This document shows positions 10,701 to 21,597 of a stretch of 64,000 nucleotides of DNA, piece after piece; within the stretch, counting starts at the first letter, position 1, and each line of letters begins with the position of its first letter. The notes below the pieces were generated by a model. The model was given only the letters and a program-made list of their open reading frames with translations. It was not told where the DNA came from and searched no databases. Source of the DNA: Cladocopium goreaui (Eukaryota > Sar > Dinophyceae > Suessiales > Symbiodiniaceae). The stretch spans positions 427,501-491,500 of the forward strand of contig CAMXCT020000114.1 of the NCBI GenBank assembly GCA_947184155.2. The letters are read 5' to 3'. A program made the position numbers and the translations under genes.

Positions 10701-11411
10701 TTAATAGGTATTGATCCATACCCACATCATGGCAAAGGGAGCAACCTTCTCCATTTCTCCATCAATCTGAAGGCAACACTGATGGCTGGCAAACTGTTGG
10801 CATCGCCAAACTCGGCAAATATTGGCTGTGTTTTTAGTCGGTATGCGCCTATTCCTCGGAAGATCTGCAACTTTGAGCCAAGTCATGTCTGTAGAAGGTG
10901 CAACAGAAATCTTGCACCCAGGCAGCTTGTGAATTGTTTTGATGTCTTCTTTCTGTTTGGCAGTCGCGGTCTCGAGTTGGAATTCCAGTTCCAAAGACGT
11001 ATTGTAATCTTTCAAGGATTCGAAACCAACACGCAGCTTCTGTCCTAGTCCTTTTCGCCACTTTTGGTTGAGAATACCCAAAATTACGCCCACAGAGCTG
11101 CCGCCAAAGTTTCTGCACCCTCTCGATCTATCCAAAGCTCCGCCACAGACGCAGCAGGCATGGCCTATCCCCGTGCTTTGCGCAACAACAAGCGACCCAA
11201 TATCACCGGATATGATCACAGATGTGTAAAAACCCTGATAAAAAGGCTGCCAAATCATGTGCCAGAAAAATTGTTCAGGATGTAAGCAGGCAGTCTGACT
11301 TGCATCGATTATTTGCTTTACCCTAAATGATGTCTTGGCTCCCTGAAGCTTATTGAAGGGTGTCAAATATACAGATGCTATTCTGATATTGTACAAAAAG
11401 CAATCATGCAT
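10701..11411 (-). CDS. Candidate exon(s), unknown protein
   Basis: A 236-codon minus frame without stops. The middle is most protein-like: a glycine-rich stretch SVGVILGILNQKWRKGLGQK, a charged segment, and IHKLPGCKISVAPSTDMTWL. The two ends look less coding and are probably intron read-through. It may hold one or two exons of the same gene as the 11590-12198 blocks. No domain could be named. Confidence 0.35.
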   Translation of the reverse strand: MHDCFLYNIRIASVYLTPFNKLQGAKTSFRVKQIIDASQTACLHPEQFFWHMIWQPFYQGFYTSVIISGDIGSLVVAQSTGIGHACCVCGGALDRSRGCRNFGGSSVGVILGILNQKWRKGLGQKLRVGFESLKDYNTSLELEFQLETATAKQKEDIKTIHKLPGCKISVAPSTDMTWLKVADLPRNRRIPTKNTANICRVWRCQQFASHQCCLQIDGEMEKVAPFAMMWVWINTY

Positions 11412-11442
11412 ATTAGATGCATATTAGATGCATATTAGATGA
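11405..11442. repeat. 11-bp tandem repeat (CATATTAGATG)
   Basis: Three consecutive copies of an 11-bp unit; related CATATTAGAT words recur near 11535-11570. Confidence 0.8.
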
Positions 11443-11589
11443 TTTACCGGCCGTATGCTGATTTACCATAGATTCTTTCTCCAGATCACACGACTGGAAG
11501 AGGCAAGAGCGATTCCTGCAACTTGGCAATAAAGCATATTAGATTCTTAGATGATCTTAGATGCATATTTGTACAAGCAAAAAAACCGT

Positions 11590-11762
11590 TCAAAGCACTC
11601 ATGTGCCCACATCCGGTCCTCGTACTTCGCTGGACCAGGGCTGTCCAACGTGTCAGCCCAGTCTGCTGGCAGTTCCGGCAGTTCATCGCTGGCCACAACA
11701 AGTTCATCCGCAAGCAATGGAGATTGCACCTCTGCGCGCGGCCCAGAGATGAAATGAGCCAT
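11590..11762 (-). CDS. Candidate exon, acidic protein segment
   Basis: The minus frame gives an acidic, proline-containing stretch (DELVVASDELPELPADWADT) and then PAKYEDRMWAHECFERFFCL. Composition is strongly protein-like, whereas the overlapping plus frames are not. It is a likely exon of an unidentified minus-strand gene; boundaries are approximate. Confidence 0.5.
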
Positions 11763-11775
11763 TTATGGCAGCCAT

Positions 11776-12198
11776 TTATGGCAGACCAGTGACATTCATT
11801 GACATTCCATCATGGATTCTGGGAAACTTATCCACTAGATTGTCACTAGATCCAGCAGTGGCGTACAATTGGCAGTCATGCTTTGCTACTGCGAATTGGA
11901 TCTTGAAACATGTTAGACCAATCATGAGCCTGGGCGGGCAAGTCAAGCTTTCCAGGTGCTCATCATGCTCATCATGATCATGATTGCAGCCGTGATCATG
12001 ATGATAGTGATGATGGTGATGATGATACTTGGAAGAGCTCGAGATGGTGTATGACTGTATCATTTTCCCGGCATCCCATGAAACGGCCCAATTGGAGAGC
12101 AGCTGAAAGCAGCCCCTTTTCAGGGGTGCTAAAACGCCCGCTTCATCTCCAATCCTCCATTCAAGTGATTGGGACGTTGAGACTTTGAGCTGCTTCAA
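11776..12198 (-). CDS. Candidate exon with His-rich microsatellite run
   Basis: A 140-codon minus frame. The N-terminal part MKQLKVSTSQSLEWRIGDEA is protein-like; the middle is a run of His/Asp from a (CAT/GAT)n microsatellite at about 11958-12025; the C-terminal part is weaker. It could be an exon with an expanded repeat, or intron with chance openness. Confidence 0.3.
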   Translation of the reverse strand: MKQLKVSTSQSLEWRIGDEAGVLAPLKRGCFQLLSNWAVSWDAGKMIQSYTISSSSKYHHHHHHYHHDHGCNHDHDEHDEHLESLTCPPRLMIGLTCFKIQFAVAKHDCQLYATAGSSDNLVDKFPRIHDGMSMNVTGLP

Positions 12199-12329
12199 TC
12201 TCCATTTCTGGCGGTCAAACCATGGTTCAAACCCTCATCTTTGTCAGTTCAAGATGGCTTGAATGAAGTTAACCAATGTTAACCATAATTAACCCCTGAT
12301 TTTTGCCTTGCCACAAATCAATGTCTGCA

Positions 12330-12424
12330 GTCTCCAGGCACCTGTGGGACCAGCACCCTCTGCCGCCTCTGCGCTGGCACCGGGATCGCAGGGACGTCAG
12401 GCTGCCAGTTCCAGGGAGCGCCTG
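12330..12424 (-). CDS. Internal exon of an unknown protein
   Basis: A GC-rich island opening at a CCCAG|GCGCTCC acceptor and reading APWNWQPDVPAIPVPAQRRQ and on, Pro/Arg-rich. It lies between AT-rich intron-like DNA on both sides. Probably one exon of the gene that also includes the zinc-ribbon exon at 12790-12900; function unknown. Confidence 0.45.
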
Positions 12425-12789
12425 GGAAGTGCTTCGAATGAAAACTATCACAATATCTGATATATATATATATATGATATAAAACTTAAAAAACTTTGTG
12501 TGGGAGCCCCCTGTTTATCATCATCTTGATATATTATTCTTCTGGAAGCAGAATCCCATAGGTTCCCTAACAAAAAAGTACCGTCATGATAGATTCATCA
12601 AAATATGAAAGAGAAAAAAAAAGGAATGTAGATGAAAACATGCCGCAATTTGTTCGGGGTACACTGGCCACGGCTTATGTGATTTCCATAGTTCATCAAT
12701 GGCAATTTCATACCACAAGGTTTTTCAAGCAAGCCCTTGGGCCCTTGGGCCCTTGGGTTCTGCATAAGATTCTAAGATATTCTAAGCAT

Positions 12790-13140
12790 CCAACCACACT
12801 CACTGCAGAACTTGGAGGTCTGTGGCTGCTCCGTGCCACACTTTGGACACTCTCGATTATCTCCCGGAGTCCACCAATGGCCCTCCTGGCTTGGGGCAGC
12901 TGGGTGTCTTAGGGTCTCTTCATCTACCCCAGCATTCAGGCTCAATCCAAACAATCTTGAAATCTTGAAGCATCCACTGAAGTCACTGAAGCACTTTCTC
13001 CATCTTTCTCCCATTGCTCCGATCTGCTCGGCGCCTCTTCTTCGATGTGTTCGCTCCGGCCACGGCGTTCAGCATCTCGCCGGGTCTCCCGCCGCTGACG
13101 TCGGAGCCGCTCCTCCTTGCGCTGTGCTCAGGGCAGGGCT
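12790..13140 (-). CDS. Coiled-coil plus zinc-ribbon exons
   Basis: Two minus-strand blocks. Around 13130-13015 a highly charged stretch (KEERLRRQRRETRRDAERRG, then Glu-rich) looks like a coiled coil. Around 12880-12790 a short CPKCGTEQPQTSKFCSECG segment has the CxxC...CxxC spacing of a small zinc ribbon. They are in the right order for two exons of one protein, with an intron that I could not delimit. Zinc ribbons of this type bind one Zn and occur in many unrelated proteins, so no function follows. Confidence 0.5.
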
Positions 13141-13156
13141 GGAAGTCCCCTTGAGA

Positions 13157-13190
13157 CCTTGGAAGTCCTTGGAAGTCCTTGGAAGCTCTT
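13157..13190. repeat. 10-bp tandem triplication (GGAAGTCCTT)
   Basis: Three consecutive 10-bp units, the last as GGAAGCTCTT. Confidence 0.85.
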
Positions 13191-13380
13191 TGAAAATGGA
13201 TGGAAGTTGGCAATTGCACCATCTTTGGGTATTCCTTTCGCGTAGCTGCATATTTAAGCATCAAACATCACAAAACAAAATCAACTCCTTGAAAAGTCAG
13301 TTTCTGAAAGGCTCGTTTCCTTCAACCACAAATGGGAAGCCTTCCTGTGTGCTGCCTGTCATTTTCACCAGACTGGCTTC

Positions 13381-13410
13381 AGAGGTCCGGATAGGTCCGG
13401 AGAGGTCCGG
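13381..13410. repeat. 10-bp tandem triplication (AGAGGTCCGG)
   Basis: Units AGAGGTCCGG, ATAGGTCCGG and AGAGGTCCGG in perfect 10-bp register. Confidence 0.9.
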
Positions 13411-13412
13411 TC

Positions 13413-15219
13413 TCAGCCAAAGATCGACCACCAAGACTTCTGTGAGTTGCTCTTGGTCTGACGAGAGCCACCATAGCCACCAGCTGCTTCATCACCCCAA
13501 GCAACACATCCTCCATCCGTCAGAATGGCCGCAAAAGCTGCGGCCGACCCATGGATCAGGTAGACATGTTGAAGTTCAGCTTGAACTTCCCGGCTGTCTC
13601 CGCCACTCAACCGATCTCCCCAGGTTACAACGCGCCCGTCAGCCCGGAGAGCTGCGAAGGCCAGGTCCGTGGAGAACAGCTGCAGCACATCTTTCAGCTG
13701 ATCTGCCACGCTACTGCTGTCACCACCACTACTGGGATCGCCCCAGGTCACCACCTGCAAAATCCAGCATGGGCCAACATGGCCCAACAAACATAAAAGG
13801 TCCCGCGATAACGCCAAGGGCCAAGGACATGAACCAGGCTTCATCTGACCCCATCTTACTTCATGTTACCCCAAAAAATGACAACAAATGGAAACTCATC
13901 AAATTTGATCTCAGAAATTACAGTAAAGACAGGCCCAAAACATTGCAAAACACTTTCAAAGGCAAAACAGAGAAGCAGTCCCATCTGCCCGAATCGCAGC
14001 AAAGGCAAGCTTTGTGCCCTTAATGCATTGCACGTCTCTCAGCTGGTCTTGGACACTACTGCTATCAGCACCACAAGCTGCGTCTCCCCAGGTCACAACC
14101 CTTCCATCTGCCAGAATTGCAGCAAATGCAGCTCGCGTGGCACCAATCTCTTTGACATCTTTCAGTTGCGCCTGGACTTCGCCGGTGTCGCCGCCCCAGT
14201 CTGGATCGCCCCAAGTTACAACAGCACCATCTTCCAAAATTGCAGCAAAAGCGCGCTCACTGCCCTGAATGTTTTGCACATTTTCGAGCCGGTAACGAAC
14301 TCGTTGGCTATCACCTCCGTAGTCTGGATCCCCCCAAGTAACTACATGTCCATCATGTCGGATAGCAGCGAAGGCAAGGGTGGTGCTGCGAATCGCTCGG
14401 ACACCGACCAAGGCATTTTGGACGCCCCGACTGTTGCCACCACCGTGAGGCGCTCCCCAGGTGACCACGTGTCCATCTTGTTGGATGGCAGCAAAGGCAG
14501 CTTCGGCACCTTCGATCTGCTGCACATTCACCAGTTCCCATGCCACTTTGCTGCAGTCTCCGCCACAAGAACGGTCGCCCCAGGCCACGACAGTCCCATC
14601 TTCCAGTATGGCAGCGAAAGCATTATCTGTAGCTGAGATGTGAAGCACCGCCATAGTGCCGTTACGCAGAGGTTCGGGGAACGGCTCATTCCCAGGACGC
14701 GACATATGTGCTGAACCCCAAGTATCAACATACGCAACACCACTGCAGTACATGGCAAAACGCGCAGCCGTAGCAGCCAGTGATGTTTTCTGTGCCACGA
14801 CAGTCAAATGCTCACCTCCTGCCAGAGGCACTTCTGACAGGAGTTGCCTGGGTAGTGAACCATCACCCGTTGGAGCTGCAGGACACCACAGAGGGCACGC
14901 AAAAACAAGCAACATAGATACAAAATGATACAAATTACAGTCATAGTCAGTGTTAAATACCAATCGTCCTGTCTTGATCATATCACCTTCATCAGTTTCT
15001 CTGAATCTAAATGAATCTAACATCAAACTACCATTTAAACCCTACCGTTGATCCCTGCCTGGGCTCCAGTAGTCGTCCATCTTGCGTCACCAGTCTCAAG
15101 AACCGCCCTCCATGGGCCCTATACGCTTTCTGCAAGTCAGCCACGCGAGCACCGCAGCCGATGTGAACTTCTTCAGTGGAGCCACTGGAGAGAACGATGT
15201 GGAACACTTTGGTTTCCAT
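13413..15219 (-). CDS. RCC1-like repeat protein with ubiquitin-like N-terminus
   Basis: Three exons. Exon 1, 15219-15046, starts METKVFHIVLSSGSTEEVHI and runs to LEPRQG: a beta-grasp, ubiquitin-like fold by pattern. Exon 2 is about 14847-13981 and exon 3 about 13754 to 13413-13480. Together they hold about nine repeats of roughly 50 residues with the core (V)VTWGD and AFAAI.DG, as in RCC1/HERC blades. This combination is common in Symbiodinium proteins annotated HERC-like; no HECT domain is present. Exon 1/2 joins GT to AGG. Exon 2/3 needs an odd join (GATGG|GACT with GCA|GGTGG, or shifted one base). After the last WGDEAAGG the frame runs into non-family sequence, so the 3' end is uncertain and the copy may be truncated. 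An earlier exon upstream of Met 15219 is possible, since the frame stays open to 15342. Confidence 0.8.
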
Positions 15220-15354
15220 GAGGCGCCACGTGAGAACGCAGCCGCGCAAGGCGCTTGAACCCAGGACATCGGAAAATACGGCTGGAAATTCCTGGAAATC
15301 GCCTGCTAGCATGAACCCAAAACTTAAAAAAACTGTGTTCATATATGTTTATAT

Positions 15355-15754
15355 ATGAGTTTCAAAAAAGCATGGGATACAAACGCCTCATACTCCGCAG
15401 ATGGAATGGAGCTCCTCCAACCATCTCTCCAATTCGGACACACTGAGTTGCCTTACCTGCAGCTGGGCAGCATGAAATAAAACCGGATGTGATGTTTGAG
15501 GGCCCTAAGTTCGAGCTGTCCTTCGCATGACAAAAACGGGACCCCTGATCAACTAACGAAAGAGATGAATGGAGATGAAGTGTTCTAGATTGATCAAAAC
15601 ACACAAGTTAAAGAGAAGAAGAGATCATTCACTTCAGGTGCGGAGAAGCTAATTAGTATTGGTGCAACATCCAGGATGTGCTGAGATGACTCAGGCATCA
15701 TTGTCAAAGGCTGGACCCAAGAAGGACCAGCACCAACGAATCATTCTATAGTAC
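15355..15754. other. No supported gene
   Basis: No convincing exon; short frames on both strands only. Confidence 0.4.
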
Positions 15755-15872
15755 TAAGTGCATCAAGTTATTTAACATAGCCATGGAAAATCGCCATTTT
15801 TAATAGGTAAACCATCTATAAATGGGCAATTTTCCATGGCTATGTTAAATAACCGGATGGTAAGTGCATCAA
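15755..15872. repeat. Hairpin MITE with 12-bp target duplication
   Basis: Two arms of about 30 bp, one containing TTTAACATAGCCATGGAAAA and the other its near-perfect reverse complement TTTTCCATGGCTATGTTAAA, enclose a short centre with CATCTATAAATGG. The hairpin is flanked on both sides by TAAGTGCATCAA (15755-15766 and 15861-15872), a 12-bp direct repeat that looks like a target-site duplication. Shares CATCTATAAATGG and TTTTCCATG with the GGTTTCC family. Confidence 0.8.
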
Positions 15873-15897
15873 ATATGATCCAAGCACATAAATTCAC

Positions 15898-16026
15898 ATG
15901 CTACGGTATCCTCCCTTCGCCTCCCGTATGGTGAGGCCGCTCTGAATGGACTCCCGTCTCAGCGACTTCAACTTCTCCTTGTCCGGCGACGATTTCGTGG
16001 GAATCTCCACACCTCGGGAGCCAAAG
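15898..16026 (-). CDS. Internal exon, basic/charged protein segment
   Basis: A 129-nt block opening at ATGGCAG|CTTTGG and closing at GTAGCAT|GTGAATT. It reads FGSRGVEIPTKSSPDKEKLK and then SLRRESIQSGLTIREAKGGY, clearly protein-like, in the GC-richer composition seen in other exons. It follows the C2 gene on the same strand and may be a later exon of it. The phase does not simply match exon 5 there, so an exon may be missing. Confidence 0.6.
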
Positions 16027-16213
16027 CTGCCATGGCACAAAATGTTTTGAACGTTTTAGCTGGTGACTTTATGATCTTTAATTATGGTATTTTGAGTATT
16101 TTTGAGTGACTTTATATATCTTTTTTATTCTTTTTTGGTATTTTGAGTGAGTGTTCAAGACACCCGAAACTGGGATGCTTCATCCACTGGAAGCTTTTTC
16201 TGATAGCACCGGG

Positions 16214-17690
16214 TCAACTCGCAGACAAAGCACTTGGCGCAGGGGTCTGGATGGCCTTAGCCTCGACCTTCAGCTTCAGAAAAGCCTCGCGCCGCTTTCC
16301 TGCCTGCAAAGGTTGGGGGAAGTCCCAGTCAAACCCAAGCCCCTGAGGGCTTCCATGGGCTTCCCTCAGCAATGACTGGGTCCTCCTAAAATTCTCTGGA
16401 GCTTTAGGCGTGGAATCGCATCAAACAACATGAAATATGTGGTCAACAAAAGCTACCGAATCACCAAATGCATGTGTTGCACAGCATGCGATGAGGCATG
16501 CATACCATTGCATTTGGTATGCATTTGCAATATACTCAAAATGTATCATCTATTTTTGTACATAATACGTGCAATGTACAAGTATTACACGTCCCATATG
16601 CAGATATCCAGGGATGCACAGCTCCCAGACCCTGCCCATCTGCCACCTCTTCCAACTTAATCTCTTCATCAAAGCCCTTCAAGAGACGGGCTGATGAGAT
16701 GGAAACACGGCCCAGCAAGTCAGCTTTCCTCAGTGCTGTGTCGGTCAGGATGCAGTGTCTTTTCATCAAAAAGGGAACTGCAATGACAGTTTTCGAACGC
16801 TTTCAAATGTAAAGGTGGCAAATCAAGTGCTTGCATCCTTCAATGCCATTCAGAGAGCTATTGCACGCAAAGATACCCGATTACATTTCATGGTCGCTTC
16901 TAGGACGTGCAAACGCGCTTGCTGCAAAGCGATCCGGGTTTTCCCGTCATGTCACCTCCAGTCACCTCTACTGCCAAGATCTGCATCTGCCAAGGTTCCC
17001 AATTTCATCGTAGTCACTGATTTTGAACTCCAAGACATCGGTCGCAGCCACCAAGAGCTCCGTTGTGGCATCCCAAACAGGGTCCGATGAGTTCTGACCG
17101 GCTTGGAAGCTGGGTTTGGAACCATTGGGCAGGAATGGATAGTGACAGTATCAACAAAACTACATAGTTGCATATGCATTATTTATTATATATAATATAT
17201 CATATATATATATATATTAATATACATACAGTACGTATTATATGTCATATGTATGTTTAAATGTCATTTTACCACCAGGACAAGTTAAAATGGCACCACC
17301 TCAAAACTGTAAAAAAACAAAAAAACACCAAAACATGTTCGGATCGTACTGGATCTGCCTCCCCAAGCGATCCACATCCTCAACTCCAACCCGGCTCCGC
17401 ACAGCCTCGACCACCTCGGTCTTGAAGATCACCTTTCCATCTACAATGACCTGCGACATCGCGTCTGCGGCCATCCATTATGTTATCATATTGATATATC
17501 ATATATGTTATCATTTATTTTCACTATCAGCATCTTTTTCATCAGCTAAAGTCAACACAAAAACATGAAAAGAAAACTCAGAAAACTCATCTGCGCCCAC
17601 CTCGCAGAAGGGATCCGATCCCTTGGAGCCGGGCAACCAATCGGCGTCCCGCAGATTACGCGCCGAACAAATCGTGACGCGAAGGGTCTC
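16214..17690 (-). CDS. C2-domain protein (five exons assembled)
   Basis: Exons on the minus strand: 17690-17601 (ETLRVTICSARNLRDADWLP then GSKGSDPFCE), 17450-17415 (VIVDGKVIFKTE, only 36 nt), 17093-16999 (NSSDPVWDATTELLV then LEFKISDYDEIG), 16728-16647 (KADLLGRVSISSARLLKGFD then EEIKLEE) and 16303-16214 (AGKRREAFLKLKVEA and on to a stop). Joined, they follow the C2 beta-sandwich order, with Asp residues at the Ca-binding loops (RDAD, GSDPF, SDYDE). All four joins keep frame; the third uses a GA donor (ATTGG|GAACC). C2 domains bind membranes or phospholipids, often with Ca2+. The stop in exon 5 may lie beyond a GC donor (GTCGAG|GCTAAG), so more exons may follow, for example 16026-15898. The candidate block 18420-18240 could be the 5' exon. 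Confidence 0.82.
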
Positions 17691-17739
17691 CTGAGGAAAT
17701 ACGTTGCTCCCATGGCATATCATATCTATCTGGTGTATA

Positions 17740-17960
17740 CAATATACTATATATAGCGGATAAATAATTACATGTGTAATATGTATACATATATATATAT
17801 GATGGTGTGTATATGTAAAATGGTATATATATAATGGTATGTATATATATATACTTATATGTTTATTTATATTATACATGTATATATTTGTATATACCTA
17901 AAATCCTATTTGTGTATGTATATATACGGTAATATAATATATATACATATAGACAGCATA
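17740..17960. repeat. TA/TATG-rich low-complexity DNA
   Basis: Alternating TATATA, ATGGTGTGTATATG and GTATATATA runs upstream of the first C2 exon on the minus strand; probably intron. A similar shorter tract lies at 17180-17240. Confidence 0.85.
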
Positions 17961-18239
17961 ATATGGAGTTGGATCCGATGCAAGAACGGCATGAAAGTGG
18001 CACAAACGAGGGATTAACATGGGATACACATTGGAACACGAAATCACCACACGAAGTCCCAATCGTCCTTGTCTGCCATCGCCCCGCATGGCAATGCATG
18101 GCAGGCGCCCAATTGTGGCCGGGCATCTGGGAGCTGCTGGTTAGACCAAATCAAGTGGAGGATTCAGGATCTTTCAGAACAGCCTGTTGTTTCATTCATG
18201 TATAGAAGTGGCAAAGAAATGTTAAGTGATAAATAGATA

Positions 18240-18420
18240 CAAATAGTTCAACAAATAGTCTGCAATGTCAGACCCAATCTCATTTTGAGCCATTCGAGTT
18301 CAGTGCGAGTCAATATTGAGAATTTGGCACGCCACATAGCGTTGCAGGAGTTTGACGAGGGATCGGGATCCACTGCATCGAAAATTCGGAGCAGTTGCTG
18401 GGGATTTTCATCGTCCATGG
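18240..18420 (-). CDS. Candidate first exon, unknown
   Basis: Begins at an ATG in good context (ACCATGG at 18418-18420) and reads MDDENPQQLLRIFDAVDPDP followed by CNAMWRAKFSILTRTELEWL. It lies upstream of the C2 exons on the same strand and might be the N-terminus of that gene. No domain recognised; the 3' boundary is uncertain. Confidence 0.42.
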
Positions 18421-18448
18421 TGATAAAATGTGATAAAATGTGATAAAT
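18417..18448. repeat. 10-bp tandem triplication (TGATAAAATG)
   Basis: Three consecutive 10-bp units directly upstream (minus sense) of the candidate start at 18420. Confidence 0.85.
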
Positions 18449-18743
18449 CCATATAAATCCCCTACAAATGGGAATGTCATGCCCCAGTAAACCACCCATC
18501 ATTGGGTTTTTAACAGCCCTGAATCGCCCGCCAGCTCGCCAGCTCACATCGGCCCCTTTTTGACAGACAACCGGCGCCCACATTCGCGGGGCATGTCTGT
18601 GCGCAGAACCGAAAGCGTGCAAAACACGTGAAAACTTAGGACCCGAGTTTAAGATAGTACTGTCTATTGATATGTGATATTATATATGTATATATATATT
18701 GTGATATTATGATATATTATGTGATATGCTAGTGATGTGTATA

Positions 18744-18968
18744 TCATTGGTGACATTGGGAAAGGATGTGCAATCTGGACATTGGTGACATGGAGCACAA
18801 GAGTGCACCAGCATCACTGCTTTCGGCCCTGGTATTTGAGCTCCCTTTGAGCTCAGTGAGACAATACCCAAAGATTTTGAAACGCCAGTTTTGACCACAG
18901 CCACCCAAGATTTTCTTTCCACATGTTTTCCCCTTTGTACAACTGGTGGAGTGCCAACATTTTTCATG
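18744..18968 (-). CDS. Candidate Cys-rich exon
   Basis: The minus strand has two open frames here. One is Cys-rich (CWHSTSCTKGKTCGKKILGG then CGQNWRFKIFGYC), the other is KSWVAVVKTGVSKSLGIVSL. Either could be an exon; I cannot choose, and neither matches a family I know. Confidence 0.25.
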   Translation of the reverse strand, partial: HEKCWHSTSCTKGKTCGKKILGGCGQNWRFKIFGYCLTELKGSSNTRAESSDAGALLCSMSPMSRLHILSQCHQ

Positions 18969-19239
18969 TTCCAACAGCTGTTCTAAAGGCCTCGCGGCCC
19001 AAATGGCACAAGGGGGCGATGGTTGTCAACGCAAGCAATCGCTTTGTGCGATAGGTGCTTGAAATTTTGTGAGCTGAATTTGTTTCCAAGCTGACACTTG
19101 CTGAAAAAAGGTTGAAAAGGTCAGATGTCTTGGCCACCACCTCTAACTACAGTATCTTTTCCGGCTATGTCCACACGACCTGTCACATTTGCAACTTGAT
19201 TGACAGGACATGACAGCACCGTCAATACAAAATAATATA

Positions 19240-19360
19240 AAATAACACAAACTTCAATCTTCTCACCCTCATTGCTCGCGTTGCGAAACCAGGCATCCCC
19301 ATTTGAAAAATATACATCGAAGAGTCGGTTCCAGCGTTGCTGGAGACCTGGTGCCAATGC
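19240..19360 (-). CDS. Candidate exon, unknown
   Basis: Minus reading LQQRWNRLFDVYFSNGDAWF followed by RNASNEGEK, bounded by AT-rich DNA. Short and unidentified. Confidence 0.3.
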
Positions 19361-19740
19361 CAGTGCCAGGGCATAGGGTTTGCTTTGTTAGGGATGTCGG
19401 CATGCCAAGAGAGATCCAAGTTTGCAAATTTGGACCCTCCGAATTGAAAATGGGACAACTCTACCACTCTCAAGGTGACTATAGATTCAAATGTGTTAAT
19501 AAGTGTTCAGAGCCTTTCAAAACTCTGCCGCCAACAAGAAGAGGTACGTCAAAAGGGCTTCAAGATAGTGCTCTATATCTCGATCGGTGCTACGACTATG
19601 CAGCTGGAATCACATAAGGCTGGCGTTGTTCCCCTCAGAGCTTACTGCCTATTCACTATTCTTTGCTTCAACAGGAGGAGAGAAGGACTCTGTGTGTGTG
19701 TGACAGTGGAAGGATGCAATGTAGCCTCTATATGTAAATA

Positions 19741-19750
19741 TTATATACTG

Positions 19751-19783
<33 letters not shown>

Positions 19784-19866
19784 GTATATATATATGTATA
19801 TATATATATATGTATATATATATATGTATATATATATGTATATATATATGTATATATATATATATT
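19741..19866. repeat. (TA)n microsatellite with TATG interruptions
   Basis: About 125 bp of TATATATATG-like units. Long Tyr/Ile frames across it are artefacts. Confidence 0.95.
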
Positions 19867-19889
19867 TTTGTAATGCAATGTATCTTTCT

Positions 19890-20090
19890 GACGCAGGTGG
19901 CACTCAAGAAATCCACTCGCAAGGACCTCTGTCCATTGGTACAACTTCGGTAGCCCAAATCACGGAGCTCCAAACGCTTCGACAGACGAGTTGGGGTCAA
20001 ACGGACTCGCATCGCATTGAGGCTGGCGCCACTTTGAAGAATCGTGAACTTAGCCTTCTTCTTCACCTTTGCTGCCAAAGACACCTCAGG
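19890..20090 (-). CDS. Candidate exon, basic protein segment
   Basis: Minus reading [20 protein letters not shown], then [20 protein letters not shown] and [11 protein letters not shown]. Protein-like and basic. It borders a 10-bp minisatellite on one side and the TA repeat on the other. No family recognised. Confidence 0.38.
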
Positions 20091-20133
20091 CAACATGGGC
20101 AACAATAGGCAACAATAGGCAACAATAGGCAAC
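20091..20133. repeat. AACAATAGGC ten-bp tandem repeat
   Basis: Four units, the first as AACATGGGC. Confidence 0.9.
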
Positions 20134-20339
20134 GAGCCATCGGCAAAAGTGCCAGCATCGTGACAAAGGGGGGAAGATACAGATTGAACCTTAAATGTTT
20201 ATCTACAGAAAACCTGCTAGTATCCCAAAGATCATCGTGTAAAACAACCATCAAACCAACAGCCGACACCCGCCGACCGCTGCGGCAAGCATGGGCAGCG
20301 ACACGATCTAAGGGCGGCACGACTCATTCTTCGAAATTG

Positions 20340-21597
20340 ATTTCCCAAAAAATTATTCTCCCCAGCGGCCTTCAAGCTTTCCTTCAGCTGATTCAGCATG
20401 ATCAGCTTGGAAATATGGCAACACATCCAATTGCAACCTACTACAATCTATTAACACTTTTAAAGCACTTATGGCACAAGCATGCATAAGCTAAATATGC
20501 TAGAATATGATCTTTAGAAGCCAAACATGGGAATGCAACGAAGGATTATTCCAACTTTCCCAGGGCTTCGCCCGGAGTTCATGCAGCATGCACCCAGGTC
20601 CTCGCTGACCCCTGCCATGTTGTCAGTGTTGTCGCTGTTGGGAATGAAGCCCATGATCAGATCCTCAAGTTCAGTATAGTTCAGTCCCTACCCCATGTCC
20701 CAAGATGTCCCAAGATCCTCCAAGTACAGCAAGTACCATGGAAATCGCAAGTCAACCAGTGGGATCCAGTGAGAATATGTGGGAATGGTGGAGCTCTCCA
20801 TGCGCCGGTCGCCATCTGTTCAAATTCCGGTGAGATTTTCACGATACTAAGTTTGATACTGAATTCAAATCGCCCTGGAAGATGTCAGACAAGTCCTGCT
20901 CCCATCTCACAGAGGTGGGAGATGCGTCATTGTTTTTGAAAACCCATGGGTTGGGGCATGAAAAAAATCATAGCAACATCTTTTTGGATATGATATGTAG
21001 AAATCATTCATCCCTGCCATTTACGATGTGCTAAAGTGGCCCGTGATGTGTATATATTCAAGAAATGCAATGGTCAAAGAAATATGTGACCACCAGCGGA
21101 CCATTGATCGCCTGGGATTAGGATCCATGCCCATCGTGTTCAGTGCAACGAAGAACTTTCTGATCAGGTCACTCCCAAAATCACATACATCTTACAGTAA
21201 GTTCACTCTCCGGCATCTCAATAGAGCACTCATTGATCGTTGTGTACCAAAGGCTCAAAGGAAATAGCGGAATGGCCGGATCAGTCATTTGGGCCCTAGA
21301 GAGATCATTTTAATGGTGCCATGAAACCAGAATTCCAAAGTGTTGCCTGTTACCTTCTGGTTTCATGGGCAAAATGGGGTACTCACTCTAGCAACTCTAG
21401 TAAATACTAGCGGAAGACTGAAAGCATTTGCTGTGAATGGTGTTTTGTTCAAAAGGCATGCTTCGCAAAAACCACCTGTGACGATGGCAGCCACATCCGC
21501 AACTCTCGACCGCAACTCTACTTAGTGTATTCTTTACGTTTCTTGTGGATTGTTTGTCTTTCAAGAATGTCTGCGTCTACTTAGCCTGCGCATACTT
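20340..21597. other. No supported gene
   Basis: No convincing exon. A 10-bp tandem duplication (TGTCCCAAGA) lies at 20695-20716. Confidence 0.4.

Noticed and set aside
10437-11048. 203-codon plus-strand open frame
   Set aside because: Antisense to better protein-like minus blocks, crosses the MITE edge, and has no domain.
13863-14636. 257-codon plus-strand frame
   Set aside because: Antisense shadow of the RCC1-like repeats; its apparent repeats mirror the VVTWGD units.
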